NCBI GenBank assembly: GCA_041538025.1
Contig: JBGOEV010000006.1
Span: 9,327 to 73,326, forward strand
From: Thermosaccharophagus gerlachensis
GTDB lineage: Bacteria > Armatimonadota > Fervidibacteria > Fervidibacterales > Thermosaccharophagaceae
Direction: 5' to 3'
Length of the DNA: 64,000 nucleotides
Part shown: positions 17,839-26,464 of the stretch, piece after piece
Layout: each line of letters starts with the position of its first letter
How positions within the stretch are numbered: position 1 is the stretch's first letter
Made by a program: the position numbers and the translations under genes
The notes under the pieces: model-generated
Databases searched by the model: none
What the model was told of the DNA's origin: nothing
Seen by the model: only the letters and a program-made list of their open reading frames with translations

Positions 17839-19161
17839 TTATTCCATTCGGAAGTAGGGGCGATGATGTGGTGAGAGGTAACGCTCAACATATTCGCCCC
17901 ATGGTTTTCTGTAAGTTCTGCAGATGTGCTTGTTGGCTTCTTCATCATCAATGATAAGTTCCCTCTCAGCATCCCAGCGAACAACCCGTCCGACTTTGAA
18001 GGCAATATTGGCAAGGTGCAGGGGATTTGTTGAGGCGTGCCCGAAGTCAATTGGCGCAATAGTTTGCTGGCGACTTTTAACACAATCAAGGAAATTGCGC
18101 ACATGCGGTCCATCTAACGGTGAGCCACCTTGTTTAAATGGCTCTGCCCTGCCTGGCTCTGGTATTAGCTCAAAACCTTCTCTTGTGAGCACGAGTGTCC
18201 CGTTAGTTCCATAAAATGCAATGCCATACCCTCTACCTTCAATGGGGCGTGAACTGGTGTGGTAAACAGATGCTTGAACGTAAAAGTCACCATAGTCAAT
18301 GAATGCATCCTGCGTATCTGGTGTTTCCCTGTTATCGTTAAGTGCATATTTACCGCCAACCGACATCACAGCCTTTGGCGCTGTAACCTCAAGTATCCAA
18401 TGGACAGTATCAATGTGATGTATTGCCCACGCCAACATGAATCCACCTGAGTAATCCCACATGAACCAGTAGCCCGGCGCATAGCACCTGTTGCGATTGA
18501 ACTTCCTATAAGGAGCTGGACCAAGCCACATGTCCCAATCCAAGCTCTTAGGTGGGTCTTCATCTGGTGGGTTGCCTATACCATGTGGTGTCTCATTCCA
18601 AGCATTCCAAACACGCACCCTTGTTATCTTTCCGATGGCGCCCTTCTTTATTAGTTCCTTTGCTGTAGCGTAATGAGCCCCGCTTAACTGCTGTGTTCCA
18701 TGCTGTGTTACCCTGTTAAAACGCTTTGCTGCATTGACTGCTGCTCTACCTTCAGCGATATTGTGGCTCAACGGTTTCTCAACATAAACATCCTTCCCAG
18801 CTTCACATGCTGCTATAGTCTGAATGCAATGCCAGTGGTCTGGTGTGGCGATGAAAACTGCATCAATGTCCTTTCTCTCAAGCAACTGCCTAAAGTCCTT
18901 ATACGGTGTAGCTTTCCCACCCGTCATCTTCACAGCCATGGCAAGGTTCTCTTCCCTAACGTCACAAACAGCTACTACATCAACATCTTTGTTTGCCATA
19001 GCCACCCCCATCAGCCCTCTACCTCTCCCACCAGTCCCTATAAAGCCAAGCCCTATCTTCTCATTTGCACCAAACGGCGACGATGAACGCATGCTAAGAA
19101 ACAATGTCCCAAAAGCTGCACCTGCACTGATAAGTTCACGCCTTGAAAATACTTTGTCCAT
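17839..19161 (-). CDS. Tat-exported Gfo/Idh/MocA family oxidoreductase
   Basis: NAD(P)-dependent dehydrogenase of sugars or sugar-like substrates. The start carries a twin-arginine signal, FSRRELISAGAAFGTLFLS, so it is predicted to fold in the cytoplasm with cofactor bound and then be exported. The Rossmann motif GFIGTGGRGRGL follows, then the family's EKPLSHN near residue 132 and the HHIDTVHWIL segment of the substrate domain. The 440-residue length and the WDMWLGPAPYRKFN segment fit the exported subgroup common in Planctomycetes-like polysaccharide degraders. GGGGTGAGGC precedes the ATG. The exact substrate is unknown. Confidence 0.92.
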   Translation of the reverse strand: MDKVFSRRELISAGAAFGTLFLSMRSSSPFGANEKIGLGFIGTGGRGRGLMGVAMANKDVDVVAVCDVREENLAMAVKMTGGKATPYKDFRQLLERKDIDAVFIATPDHWHCIQTIAACEAGKDVYVEKPLSHNIAEGRAAVNAAKRFNRVTQHGTQQLSGAHYATAKELIKKGAIGKITRVRVWNAWNETPHGIGNPPDEDPPKSLDWDMWLGPAPYRKFNRNRCYAPGYWFMWDYSGGFMLAWAIHHIDTVHWILEVTAPKAVMSVGGKYALNDNRETPDTQDAFIDYGDFYVQASVYHTSSRPIEGRGYGIAFYGTNGTLVLTREGFELIPEPGRAEPFKQGGSPLDGPHVRNFLDCVKSRQQTIAPIDFGHASTNPLHLANIAFKVGRVVRWDAERELIIDDEEANKHICRTYRKPWGEYVERYLSPHHRPYFRME

Positions 19162-19216
19162 AAAGCCTCACCCCACCTATATGAGCACTTATGAAGCCCT
19201 CCTTGCCACCGAATAA

Positions 19217-19246
19217 ATTGTAAATGCACTGTAAAGCGTTTGTGAA
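19217..19246 (-). promoter_or_regulatory. Candidate promoter of the Gfo/Idh gene
   Basis: On the minus strand, TTCACA (19246-19241), an 18-base spacer and TACAAT (19222-19217) lie about 55 bases before the start. It is back-to-back with the plus-strand promoter at 19266-19294. Confidence 0.42.
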
Positions 19247-19265
19247 TAAAACAGGCATTGAGGCT

Positions 19266-19294
19266 TTTACATCCGTTCCTTTCCTGTCTATAAT
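19266..19294 (+). promoter_or_regulatory. Near-consensus sigma-A promoter in the largest intergenic gap
   Basis: TTTACA (19266-19271), a 17-base spacer, and a perfect TATAAT (19289-19294). Transcription would start near 19301, which coincides with the 5' strand of the closing helix of the candidate RNA described next. The next plus-strand gene starts 315 bases further on. Confidence 0.6.
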
Positions 19295-19296
19295 TG

Positions 19297-19427
19297 TTTG
19301 CGCACCAAGTGAGAAGAGATTGCGTCTGAAGGATGGGAACACCGTGAGGTTTGATCCTGAATGCCATCATGGTCGCCGTGTTTGTGTAAAGGGTTACGAC
19401 TACAACCAATGAGGTGCGCATTTTGTC
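19297..19427 (+). ncRNA. Candidate structured RNA of unknown family
   Basis: No protein is convincing here, but the sequence has the layout of a structured RNA. TGCGCACC (19299-19306) is perfectly complementary to GGTGCGCA (19413-19420), closing a roughly 120-base domain, and TTTTG follows. Inside are three small hairpins: AGGAT/ATCCT (19330-19334 with 19354-19358) enclosing ACC-GTGA-GGT with a GNRA loop, CCAT-C-ATGG (19364-19372), and GGTT/AACC (19392-19395 with 19404-19407). The 5' end fits the promoter just upstream. I compared it with what I know of SRP RNA, 6S RNA, tmRNA, RNase P and common riboswitches and could not match the signature sequences. It could be a free small RNA or a leader of the HD gene downstream. 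Confidence 0.45.
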
Positions 19428-19600
19428 ACAATTTACAGCTTGCCTATAGGAGCGGGCATGCCTTTTGGAGGTGATGGATGGCGAAATAAGATTGAACGAT
19501 GCGGGATAGATGATGATCTATAAGGCAAATCCGTTGTGCAGGCACATGGACAAAGAAAACATGAAAACATAAACAGCATTAACTTGCGTGAATTTGACCA
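19428..19600 (+). other. Non-coding remainder of the 454-base gap before the HD gene
   Basis: No gene is supported here. One curiosity is a good ribosome-binding site, GGAGGTGATGG, followed at 19478 by a three-codon frame (Met-Ala-Lys-stop). It may be chance or a minimal leader ORF. No clear -10/-35 pair with normal spacing was seen for the HD gene. Confidence 0.3.
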
Positions 19601-19615
19601 CAGGAGGTGAGTAGC

Positions 19616-20170
19616 TTGGTCACGAGGGAAGAAGCGTGGGAGTGGGTTTGCGACTGGGTGAGTAATGAGAATTTGAGGAAGCACCTTCTCGCTGTTGAAG
19701 CAGCGATGCGCTATTACGCACGCATCTACGGCGAGGATGAGGAGAAGTGGGGACTTGCTGGTCTACTCCATGACATTGATTATGAACGCTATCCAGACCC
19801 AGCACAACATCCGAAGGTTGGTGCTCTGTTTTTGAAGGAAAAAGGTGTGCCTGAAGAAGTGGTTGAGGCAATACTTGGGCATGCAAACTGGACTGGTGTC
19901 AAACGGCAATCGCTCATGGCTAAAGCCCTTTACGCATGTGATGAGCTGACTGGCTTGCTTGTTGCGACGGCACTCGTTATGCCAAACAAGAAGCTCGCCG
20001 AGGTGAAAGTTGATACAGTCTTGCGCAAGATGAAAGATAAGTCATTTGCGCGGAAGGTTGATAGACAAGCGATAATTGATGGTGCAAATGAACTTTGCAT
20101 ACCGCTTGAGGAGCATATTGCAAACGTGCTAAAGGCAATGCAAGATATAGCAGTAGAACTTGGCTTATAG
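19616..20170 (+). CDS. HD-domain phosphohydrolase
   Basis: Small metal-dependent HD-superfamily protein of 184 residues, presumably cytoplasmic, of unknown substrate. The metal-binding pattern is clear: HLLAVEAAMRYYA (first His), LLHDIDYERYP (the HD pair), then a His in ILGHANW and an Asp in ALYACDELTGL. Related proteins act on nucleotides, but no nucleotide-binding motif tells which one. TTG at 19616 is preferred because AGGAGGTGA lies 6 bases before it; the longer frame from GTG 19607 begins inside that ribosome-binding site. It ends 16 bases before the next gene's start, so the two are probably co-transcribed. Confidence 0.88.
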   Translation: MVTREEAWEWVCDWVSNENLRKHLLAVEAAMRYYARIYGEDEEKWGLAGLLHDIDYERYPDPAQHPKVGALFLKEKGVPEEVVEAILGHANWTGVKRQSLMAKALYACDELTGLLVATALVMPNKKLAEVKVDTVLRKMKDKSFARKVDRQAIIDGANELCIPLEEHIANVLKAMQDIAVELGL

Positions 20171-20186
20171 TGGGGTGAAAAGTTCT

Positions 20187-21074
20187 ATGATGAGCAGGCG
20201 CAATTTCATTGCAGGGATGACTGCGTGCATTGGGTCGGTTGCTTTTGGCAAAGATGCTACTGAAGGTGGGAGGCTAAAGTCACCAACACAGCTTGTGATG
20301 CTTGGTAAAACAGGCATTAAGGTATCGTTCGTTGGTATAGGGACTGGAATGCGTGGATGGATGCGCTCATCAAATCATACGCGAATGGGTAAGGAGGCGT
20401 TCATTAGGCTTATAAAGCACGCATACGAAAATGGAATCACATTCTACGACGTAGCTGACCTTTATGGGACACATACTTTCCTCAGAGATGCTGTTAAAGG
20501 TATACCGAGGGAAAACATCGTCATCCAATCAAAGATATGGTTTAGGAAAGAGGGCTTGCCAGAGCAAGTAACAGATGCTTTGGAGGCGCTTGAGCGCTTC
20601 AGGAAGGAGCTTGATACAGACTACATTGACGTAGTGCTATTGCACTGCACAACAGATGCAAATTGGCTTGAGCAGTTGAAGCGGATGAGGGAGCAGCTTT
20701 CTGAAGCCAAGGAAAAGGGGATCATAAAAGCACATGGCACATCCTCACATAGCATTGACGCACTGAAAGCATCGTTGCAATCCGATTGGGTTGATGTGCA
20801 ACTTGCACGCATCAATCATGTTGGTAGCCACATGGATGGTAAGCCGGATGAGATCTCGGAGCTGCTCAAAAAGATGCGTTCGGTAGGGAAGGGAGTTATC
20901 GGGATGAAAGTATTTGGCGAAGGCACATTCAAGACACCACAAATGCGTGAAGAAAGCCTCAAGTTCATCTTGGAACGAGATTGTGTTGACGCCATCGTCA
21001 TTGGCTTTGAGCGCCCAAGCGAAATTGATGAAACGCTCAAAATGATTGAAACGCTGTTGAGTTCACCACAGTAA
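20187..21074 (+). CDS. Tat-exported aldo/keto reductase
   Basis: NADPH-dependent oxidoreductase with the TIM-barrel fold. The ATG at 20187 behind GGGGTGAAAAG gives a proper twin-arginine leader (SRRNFIAGMTACIGSVAFG), so export is predicted. Family landmarks are present: the strand-1 segment LGKTGIKVSFVGIGTG, the catalytic-Asp and Tyr region FYDVADLYGTHTFLRDAV, and the barrel strand DYIDVVLLHC. GVIGMKVFGEG is typical of the subgroup. At 295 residues it is complete and lacks the C-terminal ferredoxin module found in the second reductase at 29.9 kb. Substrate unknown; exported sugar oxidoreductases of this kind are common next to Gfo/Idh genes. Confidence 0.92.
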   Translation: MMSRRNFIAGMTACIGSVAFGKDATEGGRLKSPTQLVMLGKTGIKVSFVGIGTGMRGWMRSSNHTRMGKEAFIRLIKHAYENGITFYDVADLYGTHTFLRDAVKGIPRENIVIQSKIWFRKEGLPEQVTDALEALERFRKELDTDYIDVVLLHCTTDANWLEQLKRMREQLSEAKEKGIIKAHGTSSHSIDALKASLQSDWVDVQLARINHVGSHMDGKPDEISELLKKMRSVGKGVIGMKVFGEGTFKTPQMREESLKFILERDCVDAIVIGFERPSEIDETLKMIETLLSSPQ

Positions 21075-21175
21075 AACATATGCCCGCATCGCTAAGAACC
21101 TAAATCACGGATAATGCCAAATCCTTATCTGCTCTGCAGGGAAGCTCAGCCACTCAATGGAAAGGGGGAGTGAAA

Positions 21176-24100
21176 ATGAAGCGAGAGGTATACGATGGAC
21201 AACCCATTGGCTTTGTGAGCTTTGGCTTTAAGTTTATCTTTGCAGCTTCTGCTTTGATGCTTATGCAATATTGTCACTTAACACAAGCACAACAGCCTTG
21301 GAGTGTGGACTTAAGCGGTGAATGGAGATTTAAAGCCGGCGATGATGAAAGTTATGCTTTGCCACAGTTTGATGACTCAAGATGGGAAATGCTTTATGCT
21401 CCTGCGCTTTGGGATGGGCAAGGCTACGCCAACTACGATGGTTTTGGATGGTATCGAAAACGCTTCTTCGTTCCGAAGGAGCTCAAAGGACACGATTTAG
21501 TGTTTGAGCATGGTGGTGTTGATGACCATGATTGGGTTTATATCAACGGCATAAAGGTTGGCGAAGGTAAAGGATGTTACATCCCGAGGAGCTACATCAT
21601 CCCATCAAGGCTCATTAGATTTGGCGAGTTAAATTTAATCGCGGTGCGCATCTATGATGGTGCGATGGGAGGCGGACTCGCAAGAGGACCACTCAGGGTG
21701 AGGATAGTGAGCCTGAACGACCGAATTAGTGTTGAGGATGTCAGCATCACTGGTGAGTTTAATAAGCCTCAGATGAGGCTTCGTATTACATTCGTGAGCA
21801 AAGATGGAAAGCTACACAATCCGAGGGTGAGTTTAAGCGTCACTGACTACTTCTTGAGGAAGCGCTTCTCCAAAACCTTTGAACCACTCATCAAGCCAGA
21901 GGAGCGAAATGAAGTTACATTCCAATTCAACGGTGGGGATAGCAAAGACTACCGTGTGCTTATTGAGCTGAGTGAGGGAAAAGAGCGCTCAGAGCTCTTC
22001 TATCACATCCTCAGCGACATAACTGTTGGTGCTCGTCCAACGCTTGTCCTTTCAGGTAGTTGGGAAATGCTGTTGCCACCAGATGATGAATTGAAGTTCC
22101 CACCAAAAGGCAAATGGCAAAAAGTGGAGGTGCCAATGCTCTCATGGGGTGGTTGGGGTCAGAAAAACCACAGGGCATGGTTCAGAAAAGAATTCACGGT
22201 TCCAAATGCTTTTGCTGGCAAGCGCGTCGTATTGCGCTTTGAAGCTGTGGCTCATCATTCAGTTGTGTTCGTAAACGGAAAAAGTATTGGAGAGCATCTT
22301 GGTGGCTTCGAGCCTTTTGAGTTTGATATTACAGATGTCATAAAGCTCGGGGAGGAAAACGAATTGATTGTTGGCGTCACCGACTGGATTGCTGGTTTGG
22401 TAGAAGGCATTAAGCCACCAGAAGATCCAGAGAAGCTCCCGAAGGATTCAATGCTTATCCCATACGGCACACGACCACACTCAAGGAAAGGCATTTGGGA
22501 CGATGTTTTTGTCTATGCACGAAGCCCTGTTTTCATTGCTGATGCTTTCGTCATCACATCTGTGCGTAACGAAACGTTGACGGTTATAACGACGCTACGG
22601 AATGACACCGATAAAGATACATCTGCAGAGCTCGTTGGTGATGTTTACGACGGTGAAACAATGAAGTTTATGCTCCCAAGGCAAACGGTGACTATAAAAG
22701 CAAACAGCACTGCGCAAGCAGTTATCGTTGTGCCAGATGTGATAAAAGGGAGCAATGGTTTGAAACTTTGGTTCCCACACGAACCGTATCTATACCGCTT
22801 AAACCTCAGGCTAAATAACGGTGGGCAGACTATTGATGAGCTGAATTTGCGCTTTGGTTTCCGAGAGATATGGATTGACGGAATAAACTATCGCCTCAAT
22901 GGGCGTATCTTCAGGTTGAGAGGGTTGGGTTGTCCACCAACCACGGCAACGCGTGAGGAGATCCGCAAATACTACATTGAGAGACTTGCAGCTAACTTCA
23001 CTCTTGTGCGATTCCATATGCAGCCTCGCCAAAAACACTTCTACGAAATCGCGGATGAAGTTGGCATGTGCGTCAAGGACGAATCGGCGTTTTATTGTGC
23101 TGCAAATGTTTATGCGCTTGCTGATGAGCGTCTTTGGCAAAACTTAAAAAAGCACATTGAGGGCATGGTTATGCGTTCACGAAACCACCCATCGCTGTTG
23201 ATATGGAGCGTTGAGAATGAGATATTGCACTGTGGCGGAATGAGGGTTAAAGGGACAGATGAGCGTATCTACGAACTTGGGAAACTAATCAAACAGCTTG
23301 ATCCGACAAGACCGATTGAGTTTGAGGGCGATGGCGATGTGAATGGACGGGCAGAAACAATCAACATTCATTATCCACGCGAGTTTGGCTGTCATGATCA
23401 CAACCTCTTTCCGAACGATGCATATTGGCTCGGCAAGGAAGGGAATGACAGATGGCCAAGAGAATTAATCTGGAGAAAGGACAAGCCCATTATCATTGGT
23501 GAGTTCTGTTATTACCCTTATAGTCGTCCACCGGGAGGCGTTTCCATATTCCTTGGTGATTCGGTTTATGTTAGCCGTGATGAGGAAAGAAAAGCACACT
23601 TGATAGGTGTGAAGATGCTCTGCGATGGGATGAGGCAGCTATCAGTTGCAGGGCTAAACCCATGGGTTGATGATTTGCGCTACAGCATTGAATGTCTTAA
23701 GCCCATAGTAGCGTTCATGCCTCAGTATGATAAAAACTTCTTTTCCTCAGAGACCATTGAAAGGGAGATAACTGTCCTTAACGATACACTCCATAGGCGC
23801 AGACTCACTTTGGTGGCATACGTGCGCATTAGGAATTCCACAACTGCTCAACGCACATCCACTTTAGATATGGATGCTGGTGAGTTGCGGACCGTGAAGT
23901 TCAGTTGGCAAATGCCAAATATAAAGAGTCGCACAAGTGTATCACTGCGTTTGCTCATACGCGATGGCGCTAATGTAGTGTTTGAAGACGAAAGAAGGCT
24001 TTGGGTTTTCCCAAGAGAACAAGTGCGTATAGCAAACGGGTTGCGTGTGGCTTTGTTTGATCCACTTGGTGAAACTGAGAGAGCCTTGTCACAAGTTGGC

Positions 24101-25252
24101 TTAAGTCTAAAGGCTAAGAAGGTGCTTGAAGGTATTTCTAAGGGGACTGTTGACCTTCTACTGATCGGCAAAGGTGGGACTGAAACAGAAACGTTTAAGC
24201 AATCAGTTGAGGCGTTACGGAAGTTCGTTTATGATGGTGGTATCGTCTTCTGCTTTGAGCAATCATCACAGCCAACATGGCTCCCAATACATTTGCGTTT
24301 GGATGAGCGTCGTGCTGCAACAATGGTGCATATTTGTTATGCAGCTCATCCACTGCTTTCAGGTATGCAACTGGATGACTTTATGTGGTGGCGAAATGAC
24401 CATATTGTAGCTCGCTCATCGTTCGTAAAACCTTCTCAAGGCGCATTTCGCATACTGCTTGAATGTGGTGGCAAAGGTGGATTGCGCTGGACACCATTGA
24501 TTGAAGTTCTTTATGGCAGTGGTTCGTTTATTATGTGCCAGCTTGAGATAACAAGCAAGCTCACAGTTGAGCCTGTAGCCCAAATGCTCCTCCGCAATTT
24601 AATGCGATATGCGAGTTCTTTTAAGCCCGTGGAAAAGAGGCGTTTAGCCATCGCCATAATACCTGGCTCGCAAGTCCCAAAGGTTCTTTCAACAGTTGGA
24701 GCAACGTATGACGATATATCGGGCAGTATCGCAAGCGCTTCTTTTGATCGCTACGGCTTGCTCTTCATTGACCGCGATATGCTCTCACTTTTCAAGAAGC
24801 GAATAGAGGATATTCGCTCATTCGTCTCTAACGGTGGCATAGTATGGATTCACAATCCAAAAGATATGGCTGTGTTGCGGGCACTCATACCACAGATCGC
24901 TACAGTTGAGCAGCGCAAGTTTGGAGGTAGGTTAGTCAAACGCGAAAACGATGAGTTGCTTTTCGGCATAAGCAATTCAGATTTGTTCTGGTATCGCGAA
25001 GATTGCTGGTATGCTGATTGGGAGGGGAGAGGGAGTGGGTTTATCGGTGAGCCAGCATTCGCATCAATTGAATTGCAAAACATGAATGGCATAAAAGCGT
25101 TGACCAACCCATGTGCGCTGGTCAAAGTCCAAATGGGGAAAGGTTTCATATTGGTTGACACGATTAACTTGTTTGAGCCACCAAGTGAAGTAAGAGATAA
25201 AGCCATGCGCATACTTGCCACGTTGCTTACAAATATGCATGCACTGCCATAG
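21176..25252 (+). CDS. Giant exported glycoside hydrolase family 2 enzyme
   Basis: Predicted beta-glycosidase (galactosidase, mannosidase or glucuronidase type cannot be told). It is 1358 residues, well above the usual 600-1050. A Sec signal peptide ends near TQAQQPW. Two jelly-roll sugar-binding domains follow: the first about residues 45-195 (DLSGEWRFKAGDD), the second about 300-450 (VLSGSWEMLLPPDD, FEPFEFDITDV). After the immunoglobulin-like domain, the TIM barrel has the acid/base Glu682 in WSVENE and the likely nucleophile Glu776 in IIIGEF. The last 400 residues contain repeated LLLIGKGGTE/FVYDGGIVFCF-like segments reminiscent of glutamine-amidotransferase-like folds. The ATG at 21176 follows AAGGGGGAG. 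Confidence 0.88.
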   Translation: MKREVYDGQPIGFVSFGFKFIFAASALMLMQYCHLTQAQQPWSVDLSGEWRFKAGDDESYALPQFDDSRWEMLYAPALWDGQGYANYDGFGWYRKRFFVPKELKGHDLVFEHGGVDDHDWVYINGIKVGEGKGCYIPRSYIIPSRLIRFGELNLIAVRIYDGAMGGGLARGPLRVRIVSLNDRISVEDVSITGEFNKPQMRLRITFVSKDGKLHNPRVSLSVTDYFLRKRFSKTFEPLIKPEERNEVTFQFNGGDSKDYRVLIELSEGKERSELFYHILSDITVGARPTLVLSGSWEMLLPPDDELKFPPKGKWQKVEVPMLSWGGWGQKNHRAWFRKEFTVPNAFAGKRVVLRFEAVAHHSVVFVNGKSIGEHLGGFEPFEFDITDVIKLGEENELIVGVTDWIAGLVEGIKPPEDPEKLPKDSMLIPYGTRPHSRKGIWDDVFVYARSPVFIADAFVITSVRNETLTVITTLRNDTDKDTSAELVGDVYDGETMKFMLPRQTVTIKANSTAQAVIVVPDVIKGSNGLKLWFPHEPYLYRLNLRLNNGGQTIDELNLRFGFREIWIDGINYRLNGRIFRLRGLGCPPTTATREEIRKYYIERLAANFTLVRFHMQPRQKHFYEIADEVGMCVKDESAFYCAANVYALADERLWQNLKKHIEGMVMRSRNHPSLLIWSVENEILHCGGMRVKGTDERIYELGKLIKQLDPTRPIEFEGDGDVNGRAETINIHYPREFGCHDHNLFPNDAYWLGKEGNDRWPRELIWRKDKPIIIGEFCYYPYSRPPGGVSIFLGDSVYVSRDEERKAHLIGVKMLCDGMRQLSVAGLNPWVDDLRYSIECLKPIVAFMPQYDKNFFSSETIEREITVLNDTLHRRRLTLVAYVRIRNSTTAQRTSTLDMDAGELRTVKFSWQMPNIKSRTSVSLRLLIRDGANVVFEDERRLWVFPREQVRIANGLRVALFDPLGETERALSQVGLSLKAKKVLEGISKGTVDLLLIGKGGTETETFKQSVEALRKFVYDGGIVFCFEQSSQPTWLPIHLRLDERRAATMVHICYAAHPLLSGMQLDDFMWWRNDHIVARSSFVKPSQGAFRILLECGGKGGLRWTPLIEVLYGSGSFIMCQLEITSKLTVEPVAQMLLRNLMRYASSFKPVEKRRLAIAIIPGSQVPKVLSTVGATYDDISGSIASASFDRYGLLFIDRDMLSLFKKRIEDIRSFVSNGGIVWIHNPKDMAVLRALIPQIATVEQRKFGGRLVKRENDELLFGISNSDLFWYREDCWYADWEGRGSGFIGEPAFASIELQNMNGIKALTNPCALVKVQMGKGFILVDTINLFEPPSEVRDKAMRILATLLTNMHALP

Positions 25253-25410
25253 CGAAAGATTAACCGCTTTCATCATTCACTAAAACGCCTTATCATTTCC
25301 ATCTGCAGAGCCAAAAGCGCCTGCTAAAAAGAGCAAGTTCAGAAATGATTGAGATGGAACTTTAGCAACCAGCTTTCAGGCAGTCTTGCGGTTAAGCTGT
25401 AGTGTAAAAT

Positions 25411-25439
25411 TTGACATCTTTTTGTGAATGTGTTAGAAT
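25411..25439 (+). promoter_or_regulatory. Strong sigma-A promoter of the ParB-like gene
   Basis: A perfect TTGACA (25411-25416), a 17-base spacer and TAGAAT (25434-25439), about 70 bases before the start codon. It is the best match to consensus I found in the window. The 5' untranslated region would be about 63 bases. Confidence 0.75.
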
Positions 25440-25508
25440 AAAAGATTTTGAGCCCCATTTACTGCTCCGCGACAACATACCATCCTATGATTGTGGAGGT
25501 GAGGATAT

Positions 25509-26414
25509 ATGGGCAGCAGTAGAGCAAGCGCACCAGAAAATGTGAAGGCTCTCGCTGAGCAAGTTGAGAGCGATGGCGGAAAAGTCCTTGCCATATACCA
25601 AGAACCATTCGCTGGTGAGTGGCAACTTTTTGTCATGCTTCCAATGGAAAAGGTGAAGCCAACACCATACCAGAGAGACCTTTCTACGAACCATGTTGAG
25701 CGTTTGGTTGAGGTCATAAGAACCATTGGACGCTTCTTAGATCCGATTATAGCTGTGCGTTCACCAACTGGTGAATATTGGACACCAAATGGGAACCATA
25801 GGAGAGCAGCCCTTGAATCGCTCGGGAAGGAAATGATACCTGCGATATTATTGCCTGACCAAAGCGTGGCATTCCAGATATTGGCACTCAATACGGAGAA
25901 AGCCCATAACCTTAAAGAGAAGTCGCTTGAGGTCATCAGGATGTATCGTGGCTTGCTTGAAGAGACGATATCTGAAGGCACTTCAGACCTTAGAGAGATT
26001 GATTTGGCATTCCAATTTGAGGAGGCATATTATGCAACACTTGGCTTGCTGTATGAGGAAAGCAAGACATTTAGCGGTGGACCTTACACGAGTCTGTTGA
26101 AGAAGGTGGACAGATTCCTTGACTTGCCGTTGAAAGAGGCATATGAAGCAAGAAAACAAAGGGCTCAAAAACTCAAGCAGGCTGACGAGGTTCTCGCAGA
26201 AATCGTTAGGAAGATCAAGGAAAGGGGTATCACACACCCGTATGTCAAGCACTTTGTTGTTTCGCAATGTAGCCCTGTGCCACCAAGAGTGAGGAAGGTT
26301 GCAATGGAGTATGATGAGGCGATTGAAAGCCTTACAAGGAAGTTGAAAGAGTTTGATGTTGAAAGCGTGAGACCTGAGGATATAGGGAGGGTTGTAATAG
26401 AACACGAGGTTTAG
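25509..26414 (+). CDS. Orphan ParB-like nuclease/CTPase-domain protein
   Basis: The N-terminal half has a ParB-N fold: KVKPTPYQRDLSTNHVERLVE, then PIIAVRSPTGEYWTPNGNHRRAAL (the GNHRRAAL stretch corresponds to the ParB GERRxRA nucleotide-binding box), then the IPAILL strand. The rest of the 301 residues is helical and basic, and it does not look like the usual ParB helix-turn-helix plus dimer domain. No parA is nearby, so a chromosome-partition role is unlikely; ParB-like standalone proteins can act in regulation or DNA processing. It has a strong promoter (25411-25439) and an ideal GGAGGTGAGG site, implying high, stand-alone expression. Confidence 0.8.
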   Translation: MGSSRASAPENVKALAEQVESDGGKVLAIYQEPFAGEWQLFVMLPMEKVKPTPYQRDLSTNHVERLVEVIRTIGRFLDPIIAVRSPTGEYWTPNGNHRRAALESLGKEMIPAILLPDQSVAFQILALNTEKAHNLKEKSLEVIRMYRGLLEETISEGTSDLREIDLAFQFEEAYYATLGLLYEESKTFSGGPYTSLLKKVDRFLDLPLKEAYEARKQRAQKLKQADEVLAEIVRKIKERGITHPYVKHFVVSQCSPVPPRVRKVAMEYDEAIESLTRKLKEFDVESVRPEDIGRVVIEHEV

Positions 26415-26464
26415 TTGCACTCCTGTTTCATTTTGGATAGTGTAAGCTCACCGAGGTGGAAGGA

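Noticed and set aside
19224..19412. A 62-codon open frame in the largest gap
   Set aside because: No ribosome-binding site, no recognisable family, and it overlaps the candidate RNA and its promoter.
19297..19427. Assignment of the candidate RNA to 6S or SRP RNA
   Set aside because: It contains GGGTTAC as in E. coli 6S, but length and other conserved parts do not fit; the SRP core GGTCAGG and GGAAGGAAGCAG stretch is absent.
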